From NCBI GenBank assembly GCA_020635725.1, contig JACJZF010000003.1, positions 1 through 64,000 of the forward strand: a stretch of DNA of 64,000 bases. Direction: 5' to 3'. This DNA comes from Flavobacteriales bacterium. GTDB lineage: Bacteria > Bacteroidota > Bacteroidia > Flavobacteriales_F > PHOS-HE28. Each line of letters begins with the position of its first letter. Position 1 is the stretch's first letter. This document shows positions 8,432 to 17,305 of this stretch, piece after piece. The position numbers and the translations under genes are program-made. The notes beneath the pieces are model-generated. The model saw nothing but the letters and a program-made list of their open reading frames with translations, was not told where the DNA came from and did no database searches.

Positions 8432-9559
8432 CTATTCGCCCTTCGACGACCGCGATGGAGATCCTACCAAGGCCTCCGCAGCGCCTTCGAGGCTCTGCCG
8501 ACGGATGCTCTCCCGGTGGATGGCGTCCATGAATTCCCGCACGAAGGCCTCGCTCAGCCCCAAGTGGTGGGCCAGTCGCACCTGCCGTTTCATGATCCGG
8601 TCCCAGCGCTCGGGCTGAAGGATGGCCACCTGGTGGGCCCGCTTGTGGTCCCCGATCCGCTCGGCGATGTCCATGCGTGTGCCCAGCTTCTGCGCGATCT
8701 CCTCGTCGAGCTGGTCGATCAGGTCGCGCAATTCCTCCAGGCGGTCTCGCATGCCGGCGGTGGGGGCCGCCTCGCGGAAGATGAGCCCGTCGAGCAGCGC
8801 GCTGAAGGCGGCAGGGCTCAGCTGCTGTTCAGCATCGCTCCGCGCCACGGCCGGGTCGGGATGTACTTCCACCATCAGACCGCCGAACCCCAGGTCCAGC
8901 GCCTGCTGCGCCACGGGTCCGATGCGTTCGGCATGACCGGCGATGTGGCTGGGGTCGCAGAGCAGCTCGAGCTCCGGATGCGCCGCCTTCAGCCGGATGG
9001 GGAATTCCCACATCGGGCTGTTGCGGTACGGAGTGCGCTCGAACCAGTTGAAGCCACGGTGCACCGCGGCTAAGCGCCGCAGCCCGGCACGGTGCAGGCG
9101 CTCGAGCGCGCCGGTCCAGAGGTGGAGGTCCGGGTTGATGGGGTTCTTCACCAGCACAGGCACATCGGTGCCTTGCAAGGCATCGGCGATGGCTTGCACG
9201 CTGAAGGGATTCGGCGTGGTGCGCGCGCCGATCCAGAGCATGTCGATCCCAGCTTTCAAGCAGGCTTCAACATGCTCCGGGGTGGCCACCTCGGTCATCA
9301 CCAGCAGGCCGGTCTCTTCCTTCGCTCGCTTCAGCCAGGCGAGCGCGGTATCTCCGGCGCCCTCGAAGCTGCCGGGTCGTGTCCGGGGCTTCCACACCCC
9401 GGCCCGCAAGGCCTGCACCCGACCATCGGCCTTGAGCTTGGTGGCCGTGGCCAGCACCTGCTCCTCGCTCTCGGCGCTGCACGGCCCAGCGATCACCAAA
9501 GGGCGATCCAGTCCCAAGGACCATTGCGCGAAGGGGGCCGGGGCGAAAGGGCTATTCAC
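8432..9559 (-). CDS. Bifunctional 3-deoxy-7-phosphoheptulonate synthase / chorismate mutase
   Basis: Residues 1-265 are a class I DAHP synthase of the short KDO8P-synthase-like type: GPCSAES (about 21-27), GVWKPRTRPGSFEG, LVKNPINPD and CDPSHIAGH with metal ligands. Residues about 272-360 are an AroQ chorismate mutase (RLEELRDLIDQLDEEIAQK... ERIGDHK). The enzyme joins the first shikimate step to the committed Phe/Tyr step; in this fusion family the mutase domain also mediates feedback control. The start is GTG at 9559, 5 nt after a perfect -7 promoter box, which suggests a leaderless mRNA. Confidence 0.93.
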   Translation of the reverse strand: MNSPFAPAPFAQWSLGLDRPLVIAGPCSAESEEQVLATATKLKADGRVQALRAGVWKPRTRPGSFEGAGDTALAWLKRAKEETGLLVMTEVATPEHVEACLKAGIDMLWIGARTTPNPFSVQAIADALQGTDVPVLVKNPINPDLHLWTGALERLHRAGLRRLAAVHRGFNWFERTPYRNSPMWEFPIRLKAAHPELELLCDPSHIAGHAERIGPVAQQALDLGFGGLMVEVHPDPAVARSDAEQQLSPAAFSALLDGLIFREAAPTAGMRDRLEELRDLIDQLDEEIAQKLGTRMDIAERIGDHKRAHQVAILQPERWDRIMKRQVRLAHHLGLSEAFVREFMDAIHRESIRRQSLEGAAEALVGSPSRSSKGE

Positions 9560-9564
9560 GCCTC

Positions 9565-9572
9565 CAAAGGTA
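9565..9572 (-). promoter_or_regulatory. -7 promoter box TACCTTTG for the DAHP synthase gene
   Basis: The minus strand reads TACCTTTG, an exact match to TAnnTTTG, with only 5 nt to the GTG start. Transcription would begin at or next to the start codon. Confidence 0.55.
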
Positions 9573-9647
9573 GGCGGCCACGGTACGGCCCGGAGCTGTT
9601 GCCATATGGCGACCGTCCGCTAAACTCGCTCCACCAAACCCACACCC

Positions 9648-10400
9648 ATGAGCGCTCGTTACGCCGGTTTCCTTCTCGGTCTCGCCCCGCTGCTCTCAGC
9701 CGGGCAGTATTGCAGTCCCAGCTTCCTCAACGGCTGCTTCAACTGGTACGCCCTGGAGGTGCAGGCGGGCTCGCTCCTCTGGTCCCCGGGCGTCGATGCG
9801 TGCACCACCTCCGACTACACCGCGCTCAGCGCTTCGGTCGACGCCGGCGCATCGCTTCCCATGCGCGTCGTGAATGGCGTGTGGTGCGGTTGCTCGGTCT
9901 GGGTCGATTTCGACAACAGCCTCAGCTTCGAGGAGTCAGAGAACCTGTTCCACACATATGTGGGCGGCCAGCCGAGCTACGAGTATGATTTCAGCATCGC
10001 CGTTCCGGTCTCCACGCCGCCGGGCGATTACCGTATGCGCATCATCTCGCCATGGGGCAGCGATGGTTTCACCGATGGCAGCATGAACGGATTCGGCCCT
10101 TGCGGGTCCTTCCAATACGGCAACTTCCAGGACTTCACCCTCACGGTCACCGGGCCCATGTCGGTTGGCGCGGTCGCGCAAAGGCGGTGGGAGTTGGCGC
10201 CGAACCCGACCACCGGTACGGCCGTGATCACCGGCAATGGCCCACTCGGCCTCGTTACCGTGCGCGATGCGCAAGGCCGTCTGGTGCATCAGGAATCGAC
10301 GTACGCGGATCGCATGGAGCTGAGCACCGCAGCGTGGGCGAAGGGCCCTTATATGGTGATGCTCGCGAACGGCGAGGCGCGGCGCTTGATGGTGGAGTGA
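9648..10400 (+). CDS. Secreted GEVED-domain protein with T9SS sorting domain
   Basis: The 250-residue protein has a signal peptide (MSARYAGFLLGLAPLLSAGQ), a GEVED-type beta domain around residues 60-165 (VWVDFDNSLSFEESE, then PPGDYRMRII) and a C-terminal type A sorting domain starting ELAPNPTTG and ending RRLMVE. Several Cys pairs suit an extracellular protein. It is monocistronic and convergent with the oxidoreductase gene (2 nt between stops). Function unknown; GEVED domains accompany secreted enzymes and adhesins. Confidence 0.85.
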   Translation: MSARYAGFLLGLAPLLSAGQYCSPSFLNGCFNWYALEVQAGSLLWSPGVDACTTSDYTALSASVDAGASLPMRVVNGVWCGCSVWVDFDNSLSFEESENLFHTYVGGQPSYEYDFSIAVPVSTPPGDYRMRIISPWGSDGFTDGSMNGFGPCGSFQYGNFQDFTLTVTGPMSVGAVAQRRWELAPNPTTGTAVITGNGPLGLVTVRDAQGRLVHQESTYADRMELSTAAWAKGPYMVMLANGEARRLMVE

Positions 10401-10402
10401 GC

Positions 10403-11410
10403 TCACCAGCGCAGAACGAGCTTTCCGGAGGTAGTCCCCGCCGCTAGTTCGGAGAGTGCCTGCGGAAGCGCCGTTGCAGGGAGGCTGCCATGCACATGCG
10501 GTCGCAACACGCCACGGGCGTGCGCGTCCACGGCCTCGCGCAGGCATTCCGTGAGGATCGCGGGCCGGTCGTCACCGAGCCGGAGCATGTTGATGCCGAG
10601 CAGGCTGCGGCTGCGCATCATCAGGAAGATGGGCAGCACCACGCCCATGCGCCACACGAAGGCAAGGGTGCTGCTGCGCCCGCGCTCGGCTCCGCCATAG
10701 AGCACCAATCGGCCGCCGGTTCCGAGCAGTCGCATGTCTTTCTTGAAGCTGCTGCCGCCTACGGCATTGAAGCTCGCATCCAGCGGTGCGCCCTGGAGCG
10801 CGGCGCGTACGAGCGCCTCGTAATCGCCGGCGCCCCGATCGATGGCGTGGGCCGCGCCCATGCCGCGCACCTGCTCGCACTTGGCCGCGCCGCTCGCGAT
10901 GCCCACCACCTCGCACCCGGTATCCACGGCCAGTTGAACGATCAATTGCCCCACGCCGCCTGCCGCGCTGTGCACTAGCACACGCTCACCCTTGCGTAGC
11001 GGACAGAGCACGCGCGTTGCGTACCAGGCGGTGGCGCCCTGCGTGGCGAGCGCGGCTGCTTCGCCCAGCGGAAGCGCATCGGGGATGGTGGCGCAGGCCC
11101 GATGATCGGTGACCGCGAGCTCGGCATATCCGCCGAAGCGCGTGATGGCTGTCACGCGTTGCCCGATCAGCGCGGCTGGCGCATCGGCACCAGCAGCGAT
11201 CACCCGACCAACCGTTTCGTAGCCCAGCACAGAGGGCAGGGGAGGTGCATCGCGGTACAACCCGCGCACGGCCATGGCGTCGGCGTAGTTCAGTCCGAAG
11301 CCTTCGCTGCGGATCAACACCTGCGTCGGTCCCGGCTCGGGTTCAGGCCGCTCCCGCAGCTGGAGCACGCGCTCCGGAGCGCCATGCGCGGTGAGCACCC
11401 AGGCCTTCAT
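10403..11410 (-). CDS. Medium-chain NAD(P)H-dependent quinone oxidoreductase / zinc-free alcohol dehydrogenase family
   Basis: The 335-residue MDR protein has a GroES-like N-terminal half (GFGLNYADAMAVRGLY), a Rossmann nucleotide-binding segment VLVHSAAGGVGQLIVQLA (about 142-159) and the C-terminal TSGKLVLRW typical of quinone-reductase/VAT-1-like members. The catalytic zinc Cys/His set of classical ADHs is not apparent. It probably reduces quinones or enones with NADPH. It overlaps the rsmI stop by 4 nt. Confidence 0.85.
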   Translation of the reverse strand: MKAWVLTAHGAPERVLQLRERPEPEPGPTQVLIRSEGFGLNYADAMAVRGLYRDAPPLPSVLGYETVGRVIAAGADAPAALIGQRVTAITRFGGYAELAVTDHRACATIPDALPLGEAAALATQGATAWYATRVLCPLRKGERVLVHSAAGGVGQLIVQLAVDTGCEVVGIASGAAKCEQVRGMGAAHAIDRGAGDYEALVRAALQGAPLDASFNAVGGSSFKKDMRLLGTGGRLVLYGGAERGRSSTLAFVWRMGVVLPIFLMMRSRSLLGINMLRLGDDRPAILTECLREAVDAHARGVLRPHVHGSLPATALPQALSELAAGTTSGKLVLRW

Positions 11411-12099
11411 GCCTCGTTCGCAGCACCAGCGATCACCACCACGAATTCGCCGCGCGGCTCATGCTGCATGAAGTGCGCGCGCAGCTCCGCCAAGGTGCCG
11501 CGCACGGTCTCTTCATGCAGCTTGCTGATCTCCCGGGAGATGCTCGCCATCCGCTCCTCGCCCAACACGCCGATGAACTCGTCCAAGGCGCGCCTGAGGC
11601 GATGCGGGCTCTCGTAGAGCACCATCGTGCGGCTCTCGCTGCGGAGCGATTCGAGACGCGTGCGCCTTCCTTTCTTCTGCGGGAGGAAGCCTTCGAACAC
11701 GAAGCGCTCGCAGGGCAGTCCGCTCACCACAAGTGCCGGCACGAAGGCGGTGGCGCCGGGGAGGCATTCCACGGCGATTCCGGCCCGCAACGCCTCGCGC
11801 ACCAGCAGGTAGCCAGGGTCGCTGATCGCCGGTGTGCCCGCATCGCTGCACAAGGCAAGGCGCTCGCCGCGCTGCAGGCGCTCTAAGAGTTGCTCCACGG
11901 TGCGGTGCTCGTTGTTGATGTGGAAGCTCAGCAACGGCTTGCCGATGCCCAGGTGCTGCAGCAGGCGGCCTGTCACACGCGTGTCCTCAGCGACCACCGC
12001 GTCCGCCTCGGCGATCACCTGCCGGGCGCGGTCGGTGATGTCGCCCAGGTTGCCGATGGGCGTGGGCACAACGACGAGTGCGGCCTTCGACGCGCTCAC
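11407..12099 (-). CDS. rsmI: 16S rRNA (cytidine1402-2'-O)-methyltransferase RsmI
   Basis: The 230-residue SAM methyltransferase of the tetrapyrrole-methylase fold shows VVPTPIGNLGDIT at the N-terminus, VAEDTRVTGRLL, CSDAGTPAISDPG and LPGATAFVPALVVSGL, the RsmI signatures. It 2'-O-methylates C1402 in the ribosomal P site. The start is GTG at 12099, forming a GTGA overlap with the upstream peptidase stop. At 230 aa it lacks the longer C-terminal extension of E. coli RsmI, as is usual in Bacteroidota. Confidence 0.93.
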   Translation of the reverse strand: MSASKAALVVVPTPIGNLGDITDRARQVIAEADAVVAEDTRVTGRLLQHLGIGKPLLSFHINNEHRTVEQLLERLQRGERLALCSDAGTPAISDPGYLLVREALRAGIAVECLPGATAFVPALVVSGLPCERFVFEGFLPQKKGRRTRLESLRSESRTMVLYESPHRLRRALDEFIGVLGEERMASISREISKLHEETVRGTLAELRAHFMQHEPRGEFVVVIAGAANEA

Positions 12100-13358
12100 T
12101 TCCAGCTGCGGATGAAATCGCGCAGCAGCGCATGGATGTCGGCGAACTCGGTCAAGGGAAGGGTCTCGGCGCGGTCGAGCACATCGTGGTAATGCGCGAC
12201 GCCGCCGAGCGTGTAGATGTAGATGGAAGGGACGCCGCGCTGCACGAAGGGACAGTGGTCGCTGTTGCAGGCCGGTCCGCGGGCCTTCACCTCTTTCAGG
12301 TAGCCCTTGCTCGCGTTGATCGCCACCAGCCGGTCGAAGGCCTTCTGCTGAGCGGTGGCGTTCACCACCATGATGCCGTCATCGCCTGTGCCAAGGATGT
12401 CGAGGTTAAGCATCAGGCTCACGTCCTTCCATTCCACCGGCCGGTCCGTCACGCACCACTGGCTGCCCAACAGCCCGACCTCCTCGCCGGCGAAGGCCAC
12501 GAAGAGCAGGTTGTGCTTCGGCGCATGGCCCTTGGCCGCGAAATGCTCCGCGAGGCTCAGCAGCATGGCCACGCCGCTGGCGTTGTCATTGGCGCCGGGG
12601 AAGAGCGCATCGGGTCCCATGCGTCCCAAATGGTCGTAATGCGCACCGATGATCACCCACTTCTTGCTCTTGCCCTTCACCATGCCCATGACATTGCGCG
12701 CCTGGTGGCGGGAGAGGAGCTTGTTGGAGACCTGAAGGCGCACGGTGGACGAGCTGTCGGTGAGCGCAGCGCTGTTCACCTCGAAGAGCGGGAAGGGCTG
12801 CGCCTCTTGCGCCACGCTCCACGTGAGCTTCGTCGCGCGCTTGACGACCGGCGCGTAATGCATCAGGTCGCGCTCCCACTGGTGGAAGAGCCGGAGCGAG
12901 TCGGGGTTCTTGGAGGGCGGCCAATGCACCATCACCGCCTTGCCGCTGAGCACGCCCATGGCCATGCGCCGGCGCTCCGGGGTGATCAGGTCATCGGGCG
13001 TGATGTGCACCAAGGGGTAGCTCCCGCTGGCACTGCCGCTCTCGGGGTCCACGATGAACGCGGTGCCGGGCTGCAGCTCCTGGCCATCGACGCTGAGCCG
13101 CACGCTGTCCGGGAAGGAGTTCACATTGAACTGGAACGGCTCGAACCACGCGCCTTTCATCGGCGCTAGCCCGAAGCGCTCGAATTGCTTCGCGATCCAG
13201 TCAGCGGCGATCCGGTCGCCATCATTCACGTAGCCGCGTCCCTCGAAGGCCGGTGAGGTGAGGGTATCGAGCCAGGCTCGGCCGCGCACCATGATCGGGT
13301 CCTGTGCGTGACCGATGCATGCCACGAACAGGAAGGGAAGGAGGATTCGCGAGCGCAT
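12096..13358 (-). CDS. Secreted M28 family metallopeptidase
   Basis: The ATG at 13358 overlaps the preceding stop by one base (TGATG) and gives a signal peptide (MRSRILLPFLFVACIGHAQ). A PA-type insert precedes the M28 catalytic domain. Candidate zinc ligands are GAHYDHLG (about 238-245), ANDNASG (Asp258), GEEVGLLGS (Glu292), a later LNLDILG Asp and SDHCPF His. It is predicted to be a periplasmic or outer-surface aminopeptidase. A TTG one codon upstream is also possible as start. Confidence 0.9.
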   Translation of the reverse strand: MRSRILLPFLFVACIGHAQDPIMVRGRAWLDTLTSPAFEGRGYVNDGDRIAADWIAKQFERFGLAPMKGAWFEPFQFNVNSFPDSVRLSVDGQELQPGTAFIVDPESGSASGSYPLVHITPDDLITPERRRMAMGVLSGKAVMVHWPPSKNPDSLRLFHQWERDLMHYAPVVKRATKLTWSVAQEAQPFPLFEVNSAALTDSSSTVRLQVSNKLLSRHQARNVMGMVKGKSKKWVIIGAHYDHLGRMGPDALFPGANDNASGVAMLLSLAEHFAAKGHAPKHNLLFVAFAGEEVGLLGSQWCVTDRPVEWKDVSLMLNLDILGTGDDGIMVVNATAQQKAFDRLVAINASKGYLKEVKARGPACNSDHCPFVQRGVPSIYIYTLGGVAHYHDVLDRAETLPLTEFADIHALLRDFIRSWK

Positions 13359-14020
13359 CAATGGAAGCGGCGTTGGAGCAGTTCGGTGAAGGTCTCCAGC
13401 GCTTCAGGGTCGGCGGCCTTCTTCAGTTTGCCCACCACCTCATTGTCCAGGAACGCCTGCGCATCGCCCATGTCGTTGAACCCGTTCAGCCGCGCGATCG
13501 CCGCCTCGTATGCCTTCGTATCGCCCCCGAAGAGCTCGGCGGTGAACCAGAACTTGTGGCTGAGTGAGATGGCCTTGCCCAGGTCGTCGATGTGCGCCCT
13601 GCCCATCTTCTCCGCCAAGGATTCCGGCACCTTCTTGGGCGCGGCGGTCTCCTTCAGGAATTCGGCCGCGGTCTTCATCACGGGTTCCTCCTCGTTCTCC
13701 GCGATGGCTTCGATGAGCGAGGTCTGACGCGGGTCCTGCGGTTTGGTATCGAGCCGAATGCCGGGAGAGGGAGCGTCCACGGGAGGCTCGGCGGCCTTCA
13801 CCAGCGGTTCAGGCGTGGCAGCTGCTGCCACCGGCTTGGCCTTCGCCTGCTCCCGTGCCTTGTGCCGCAGCACCACTAGCCTCTCGTAGAACTCGCGCGC
13901 ATCATCGGTGGCCCGGTCCAGGCCATCCAGGCCGATGCTGCCCGTGCGCAGGCCTTCTTCCGCCTTGCGCACCGCCTCCACCAGCGCGCTCATCGATCGG
14001 AATCCCTTGTCGCTGCTCAT
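13358..14020 (-). CDS. Conserved cytoplasmic protein of unknown function
   Basis: The 220-residue protein has no signal peptide or membrane segment. A helical N-terminus (about 1-60, heptad-like, RAREFYERLVVLRHKA-type pattern) is followed by a Pro/Ala-rich linker (about 65-130) and a helical C-terminal domain (ESLAEKMGRAHIDDLGKAI). I recognise no catalytic motif. It is first in an operon with the M28 peptidase, rsmI and the oxidoreductase. Divergent from tdk. Confidence 0.7.
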   Translation of the reverse strand: MSSDKGFRSMSALVEAVRKAEEGLRTGSIGLDGLDRATDDAREFYERLVVLRHKAREQAKAKPVAAAATPEPLVKAAEPPVDAPSPGIRLDTKPQDPRQTSLIEAIAENEEEPVMKTAAEFLKETAAPKKVPESLAEKMGRAHIDDLGKAISLSHKFWFTAELFGGDTKAYEAAIARLNGFNDMGDAQAFLDNEVVGKLKKAADPEALETFTELLQRRFH

Positions 14021-14060
14021 GCGGTACGGGCCGTTACGCTTGGCCCCGGACGAAGATCCC

Positions 14061-14068
14061 TATTTTCG
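14061..14068 (+). promoter_or_regulatory. tdk: Putative -7 promoter element TATTTTCG
   Basis: TATTTTCG fits the GC-shifted -7 pattern TAnnTTCG and lies 55 nt upstream of the tdk ATG. No good -33 TTTG was found. Confidence 0.4.
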
Positions 14069-14123
14069 CCGCACCCGCAAAACGGCGCCGATCGCAGGAC
14101 CCGCGCGCCCTCCGAATCATCCG

Positions 14124-14720
14124 ATGTTCTTAGAGCATACCGGCAGCCGAGCGACCCGCAGGGGCTGGATCGAGGTGATCTGCGGCAGCATGTTCAGCGG
14201 CAAGACCGAGGAGCTCATCCGGCGGCTGCGGCGCGCCGAGTTCGCGCGACAGAAAGTGGAGATCTTCAAGCCGGGCGTGGATACGCGCTACGACGCCATC
14301 GACGTGGTGAGCCACGACAGCACCAGCATCCGCAGCACCCCGGTGCCCAGCAGCAGCAACCTGCTCCTGCTCGCCGGCGATATCGAGGTGGTGGGGATCG
14401 ATGAGGCCCAGTTCTTCGATGCCGGGCTTCCGCAGGTGTGCGCGCAGCTCGCCTCGCAAGGCATCCGCGTGATCGCGGCAGGGCTCGACATGGATTTCCT
14501 CGGCAGGCCCTTCGGCCCCATGCCGCAGCTCATGAGCATGGCCGAGTACGTGACCAAGGTGCACGCGATCTGCGTGCGATGCGGCGCGCTGGCCAGCTTC
14601 AGCCACCGCACCAGCGCCAGCGAGAACCTGGTGCTGCTCGGCGAGAAGGACAGTTACGAGCCGTTGTGCCGCACCTGTTTCGATGCGGCACGCGGCGCCA
14701 TGCCCGCCGCTGAGCGATGA
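14124..14720 (+). CDS. tdk: Thymidine kinase
   Basis: The 198-residue type II thymidine kinase has a P-loop GSMFSGKTEEL (21-31), the lid/Asp region DEAQFFDAGL, and zinc-finger cysteines CVRCG and CRTCF. It phosphorylates thymidine in the salvage pathway. The frame is open back to 13908, but that sequence is antisense to the neighbouring gene and non-homologous; ATG at 14124 gives normal family length. Its TGA overlaps the murF-alr ATG (ATGA). Confidence 0.93.
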   Translation: MFLEHTGSRATRRGWIEVICGSMFSGKTEELIRRLRRAEFARQKVEIFKPGVDTRYDAIDVVSHDSTSIRSTPVPSSSNLLLLAGDIEVVGIDEAQFFDAGLPQVCAQLASQGIRVIAAGLDMDFLGRPFGPMPQLMSMAEYVTKVHAICVRCGALASFSHRTSASENLVLLGEKDSYEPLCRTCFDAARGAMPAAER

Positions 14721-17188
14721 GCGTCGCAGGACATCCGCTCTCCGCGCTGGCCGAGGCCATTGGCGCCCGTTGGATCGCCCGCCACGGCGACCCGCGGATC
14801 ATGCACCTGAGCATCGATTCACGCAAATCCTTCGCGCCGGAAGACACGCTCTTCATCGCCATGCGGGGCGCACGGCACAATGGACATCAGTACCTGGCCG
14901 AGCTCCACGCCAAGGGCATGCGCGCCTTCGTGGTGAGCGAGCCGGTGGACCCCGCAGCCCTGCCCGGCAGCAGCATCCTGCATGTGGCCGATACGCTCGA
15001 TGCGCTGCAGCGCATGGCGGCCTGGCACCGGAACCATTTCAGAACACCCGTGGTGGGCATCACCGGGAGCAATGGCAAGACGGTGGTGAAGGAATGGCTC
15101 TTCCACCTGCTGCGCGATACGGAGCATATCGTGCGGAGTCCAGGCAGCTGGAACTCTCAGGTGGGCGTGCCATTGAGCATCTGGGCCATGCGCGCCGAGC
15201 ACGGGCTCGGAATCTTCGAGGCGGGCATCAGCGAACCCGGCGAGATGCAGCGCCTGCGCTCCGTGATCCGGCCCACCATCGGCATCTTCACCAACCTGGG
15301 CCCCGCGCATGCAGAGCGGTTCAGCGGTGCGGCGCACAAGGCTGGGGAGAAGGCGCTGCTGTTCGACCAAGCGGAGGCGGTGGTGCATTGCGCCGATCAC
15401 GAAGAGGTGGTGAGGGCCCTGCACGAGCGAGGCATCGACCAGCGCGCGCGCATGCTCGGCTGGTCGCGCCAGCGCGAAGGATGGCTGCATGTCCTCCGGG
15501 AGGAAGCGCACGGCGTGGGGCAGCGCATCCGCGTGGCGAACCAGGAGGTGGAGTTCGACTTCGAGATTCCATTCGCCGATGCGGCCTCTGCGGAGAACGC
15601 GCTCCATTGCGTCACGCTGCTGCTGCACCTGGGGCTGCCCGCGGAGCACATCGCGGCGCGCACGCCCGGGCTTCCTCCGGTAAGCATGCGCCTGGAGACC
15701 GTGGATGGCATCCATGGCATGACGCTGCTGAATGATGCGTACAGCAACGACACGGCATCGCTGGCGATCGCGCTGGAACACTTGGATGCCCTCGCGGCCG
15801 GCCGCCCGAAAGCGGTGGTGATATCGGACCTAGTGGGCGGCGAGGATCGCGCGGAGCGCTATGCGCGTGTCGAGGAGCTGCTGGAGCGGTCGGCGGTGGC
15901 CAAGGTGCTCACCGTGGGACCTGAGCTCATGGGGCATGAGATGTCGTTCGCTGGCACCGTGGGTCACTTCAGCGATGCGGAGGAGCTGGTACGCGCGGTG
16001 GAGCCGCATGTGCTGGCTGATCATGCGGTGCTGGTCAAGGGCGCGCGCGCCTTCGGCCTGGAGCGGATCGTGCAGCGCTGGCAACGCCAGGCGCATGGCA
16101 CGGTGCTGGAGATCGACCTGGAGGCGATACGCCACAACCTGAACCACTACCGCGCGATGCTGCGGCCCGGTACGCGCGTGATGGCCATGGTGAAGGCCTT
16201 CGGCTATGGCGGGGGCGCCTTGGAGCTGGCCCGTCTGTTCGCGCATGAGCAGGTGCATTACCTGGGCGTTGCCTATGCCGATGAGGGCATCGAGCTGCGC
16301 CAGCAGGGAATCGACCTTCCCATTCTGGTGATGAACCCGGAGCCGGTGCCGGTGGATGTGCTGCACCGCTTCAGGCTGGAAGCCGAGGTCTATGATGAGC
16401 GCTCGCTCGTGGAAGCCATTCGCTTCGCCCGTGATCATGCCGATGCGCCACCTGTTCACATCAAGCTCGATACCGGCATGCGGCGGCTCGGCTTCGCACA
16501 GGAGGAATTGCCGCGTCTGCTGGAGCTGCTGCGCGATGCACGAGGCCTTCAGGTGGCATCGCTGCTCTCGCACCTGGCGGCCAGCGAGGACCCGCGGCAT
16601 GACGAGTTCACGCGTCGGCAGATCGCGGATTTCGCCGCCATGGCCGATGCCGTTACAGGCGTGCTCGGCTACCGGCCCCTGCGCCACATCGCCAATACGG
16701 CGGCTGTCAGCCGCTGGCCAGAGGCTCACTTGGATATGGTTCGCTTGGGCATCGGGCTGCATGGCATCGGTGCCAGCGAGTCGGAGACGCAGAGCCTGAG
16801 GCATGCCGCTACGCTGCGCACGGTGATCGCCCAGATCAAGCCCACCGATGACGGCACCACCATCGGGTACGGGCGCAGCGGCACAAGTCACGGTAGGCGC
16901 GTGATCGCCACGGTGCCGCTCGGTTACGCCGATGGCCTCTCCCGCAGGCTGGGCAACGGCGTGGGACACCTCTGGGTATCGGGCCGCAAAGCGCCCATCG
17001 TTGGCCATGTATGCATGGACATGTGCATGATCGACGTGACGGGCATCGCTTGTGACATCGGCGATGCCGCGGTGCTCTTCGACCCGGTCCATCCCATCAC
17101 TGAAACGGCCGCGGCGCTGGGCACCATTCCCTATGAGGTGCTCACGAGCATCCCCCAGCGGGTGAAGCGATTGTATGTCCGGGCCTAG
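14717..17188 (+). CDS. Bifunctional MurF ligase / alanine racemase
   Basis: The 823-residue fusion supplies and attaches D-Ala for peptidoglycan. Residues 1-450 are MurF (UDP-MurNAc-tripeptide:D-Ala-D-Ala ligase): P-loop GITGSNGKTVVKEWL near 114-128 and LLNDAYSNDTAS. Residues about 455-823 are a fold III PLP alanine racemase: MVKAFGYGGG with PLP Lys493, then LDTGMRRLGF and VPLGYADG with the second catalytic Tyr. In the PLP motif the usual Asn/Ala is FG here, a minor deviation. This MurF-Alr fusion is typical of Bacteroidota. It is co-transcribed with tdk. Confidence 0.94.
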   Translation: MSVAGHPLSALAEAIGARWIARHGDPRIMHLSIDSRKSFAPEDTLFIAMRGARHNGHQYLAELHAKGMRAFVVSEPVDPAALPGSSILHVADTLDALQRMAAWHRNHFRTPVVGITGSNGKTVVKEWLFHLLRDTEHIVRSPGSWNSQVGVPLSIWAMRAEHGLGIFEAGISEPGEMQRLRSVIRPTIGIFTNLGPAHAERFSGAAHKAGEKALLFDQAEAVVHCADHEEVVRALHERGIDQRARMLGWSRQREGWLHVLREEAHGVGQRIRVANQEVEFDFEIPFADAASAENALHCVTLLLHLGLPAEHIAARTPGLPPVSMRLETVDGIHGMTLLNDAYSNDTASLAIALEHLDALAAGRPKAVVISDLVGGEDRAERYARVEELLERSAVAKVLTVGPELMGHEMSFAGTVGHFSDAEELVRAVEPHVLADHAVLVKGARAFGLERIVQRWQRQAHGTVLEIDLEAIRHNLNHYRAMLRPGTRVMAMVKAFGYGGGALELARLFAHEQVHYLGVAYADEGIELRQQGIDLPILVMNPEPVPVDVLHRFRLEAEVYDERSLVEAIRFARDHADAPPVHIKLDTGMRRLGFAQEELPRLLELLRDARGLQVASLLSHLAASEDPRHDEFTRRQIADFAAMADAVTGVLGYRPLRHIANTAAVSRWPEAHLDMVRLGIGLHGIGASESETQSLRHAATLRTVIAQIKPTDDGTTIGYGRSGTSHGRRVIATVPLGYADGLSRRLGNGVGHLWVSGRKAPIVGHVCMDMCMIDVTGIACDIGDAAVLFDPVHPITETAAALGTIPYEVLTSIPQRVKRLYVRA

Positions 17189-17267
17189 CCCATCGGCCTT
17201 CCAAGCCCGTCGGTCATCCTAGCGTCAGGCTCCGTCACTTCGGGCCTTAGGCGAACGCTTGGTCCCC

Positions 17268-17275
17268 TAAGTTTG
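17268..17275 (+). promoter_or_regulatory. -7 promoter box TAAGTTTG for the subtilase gene
   Basis: TAAGTTTG matches TAnnTTTG exactly, 30 nt upstream of the ATG. The -33 region has only a weak T-rich match. Confidence 0.5.
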
Positions 17276-17305
17276 TCGTGAACCAGCCCCTCGACCAGAA
17301 CCCTC

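Noticed and set aside
15830..17092. 420-codon minus-strand frame inside murF-alr
   Set aside because: Antisense to the alanine racemase domain, with no domain of its own.
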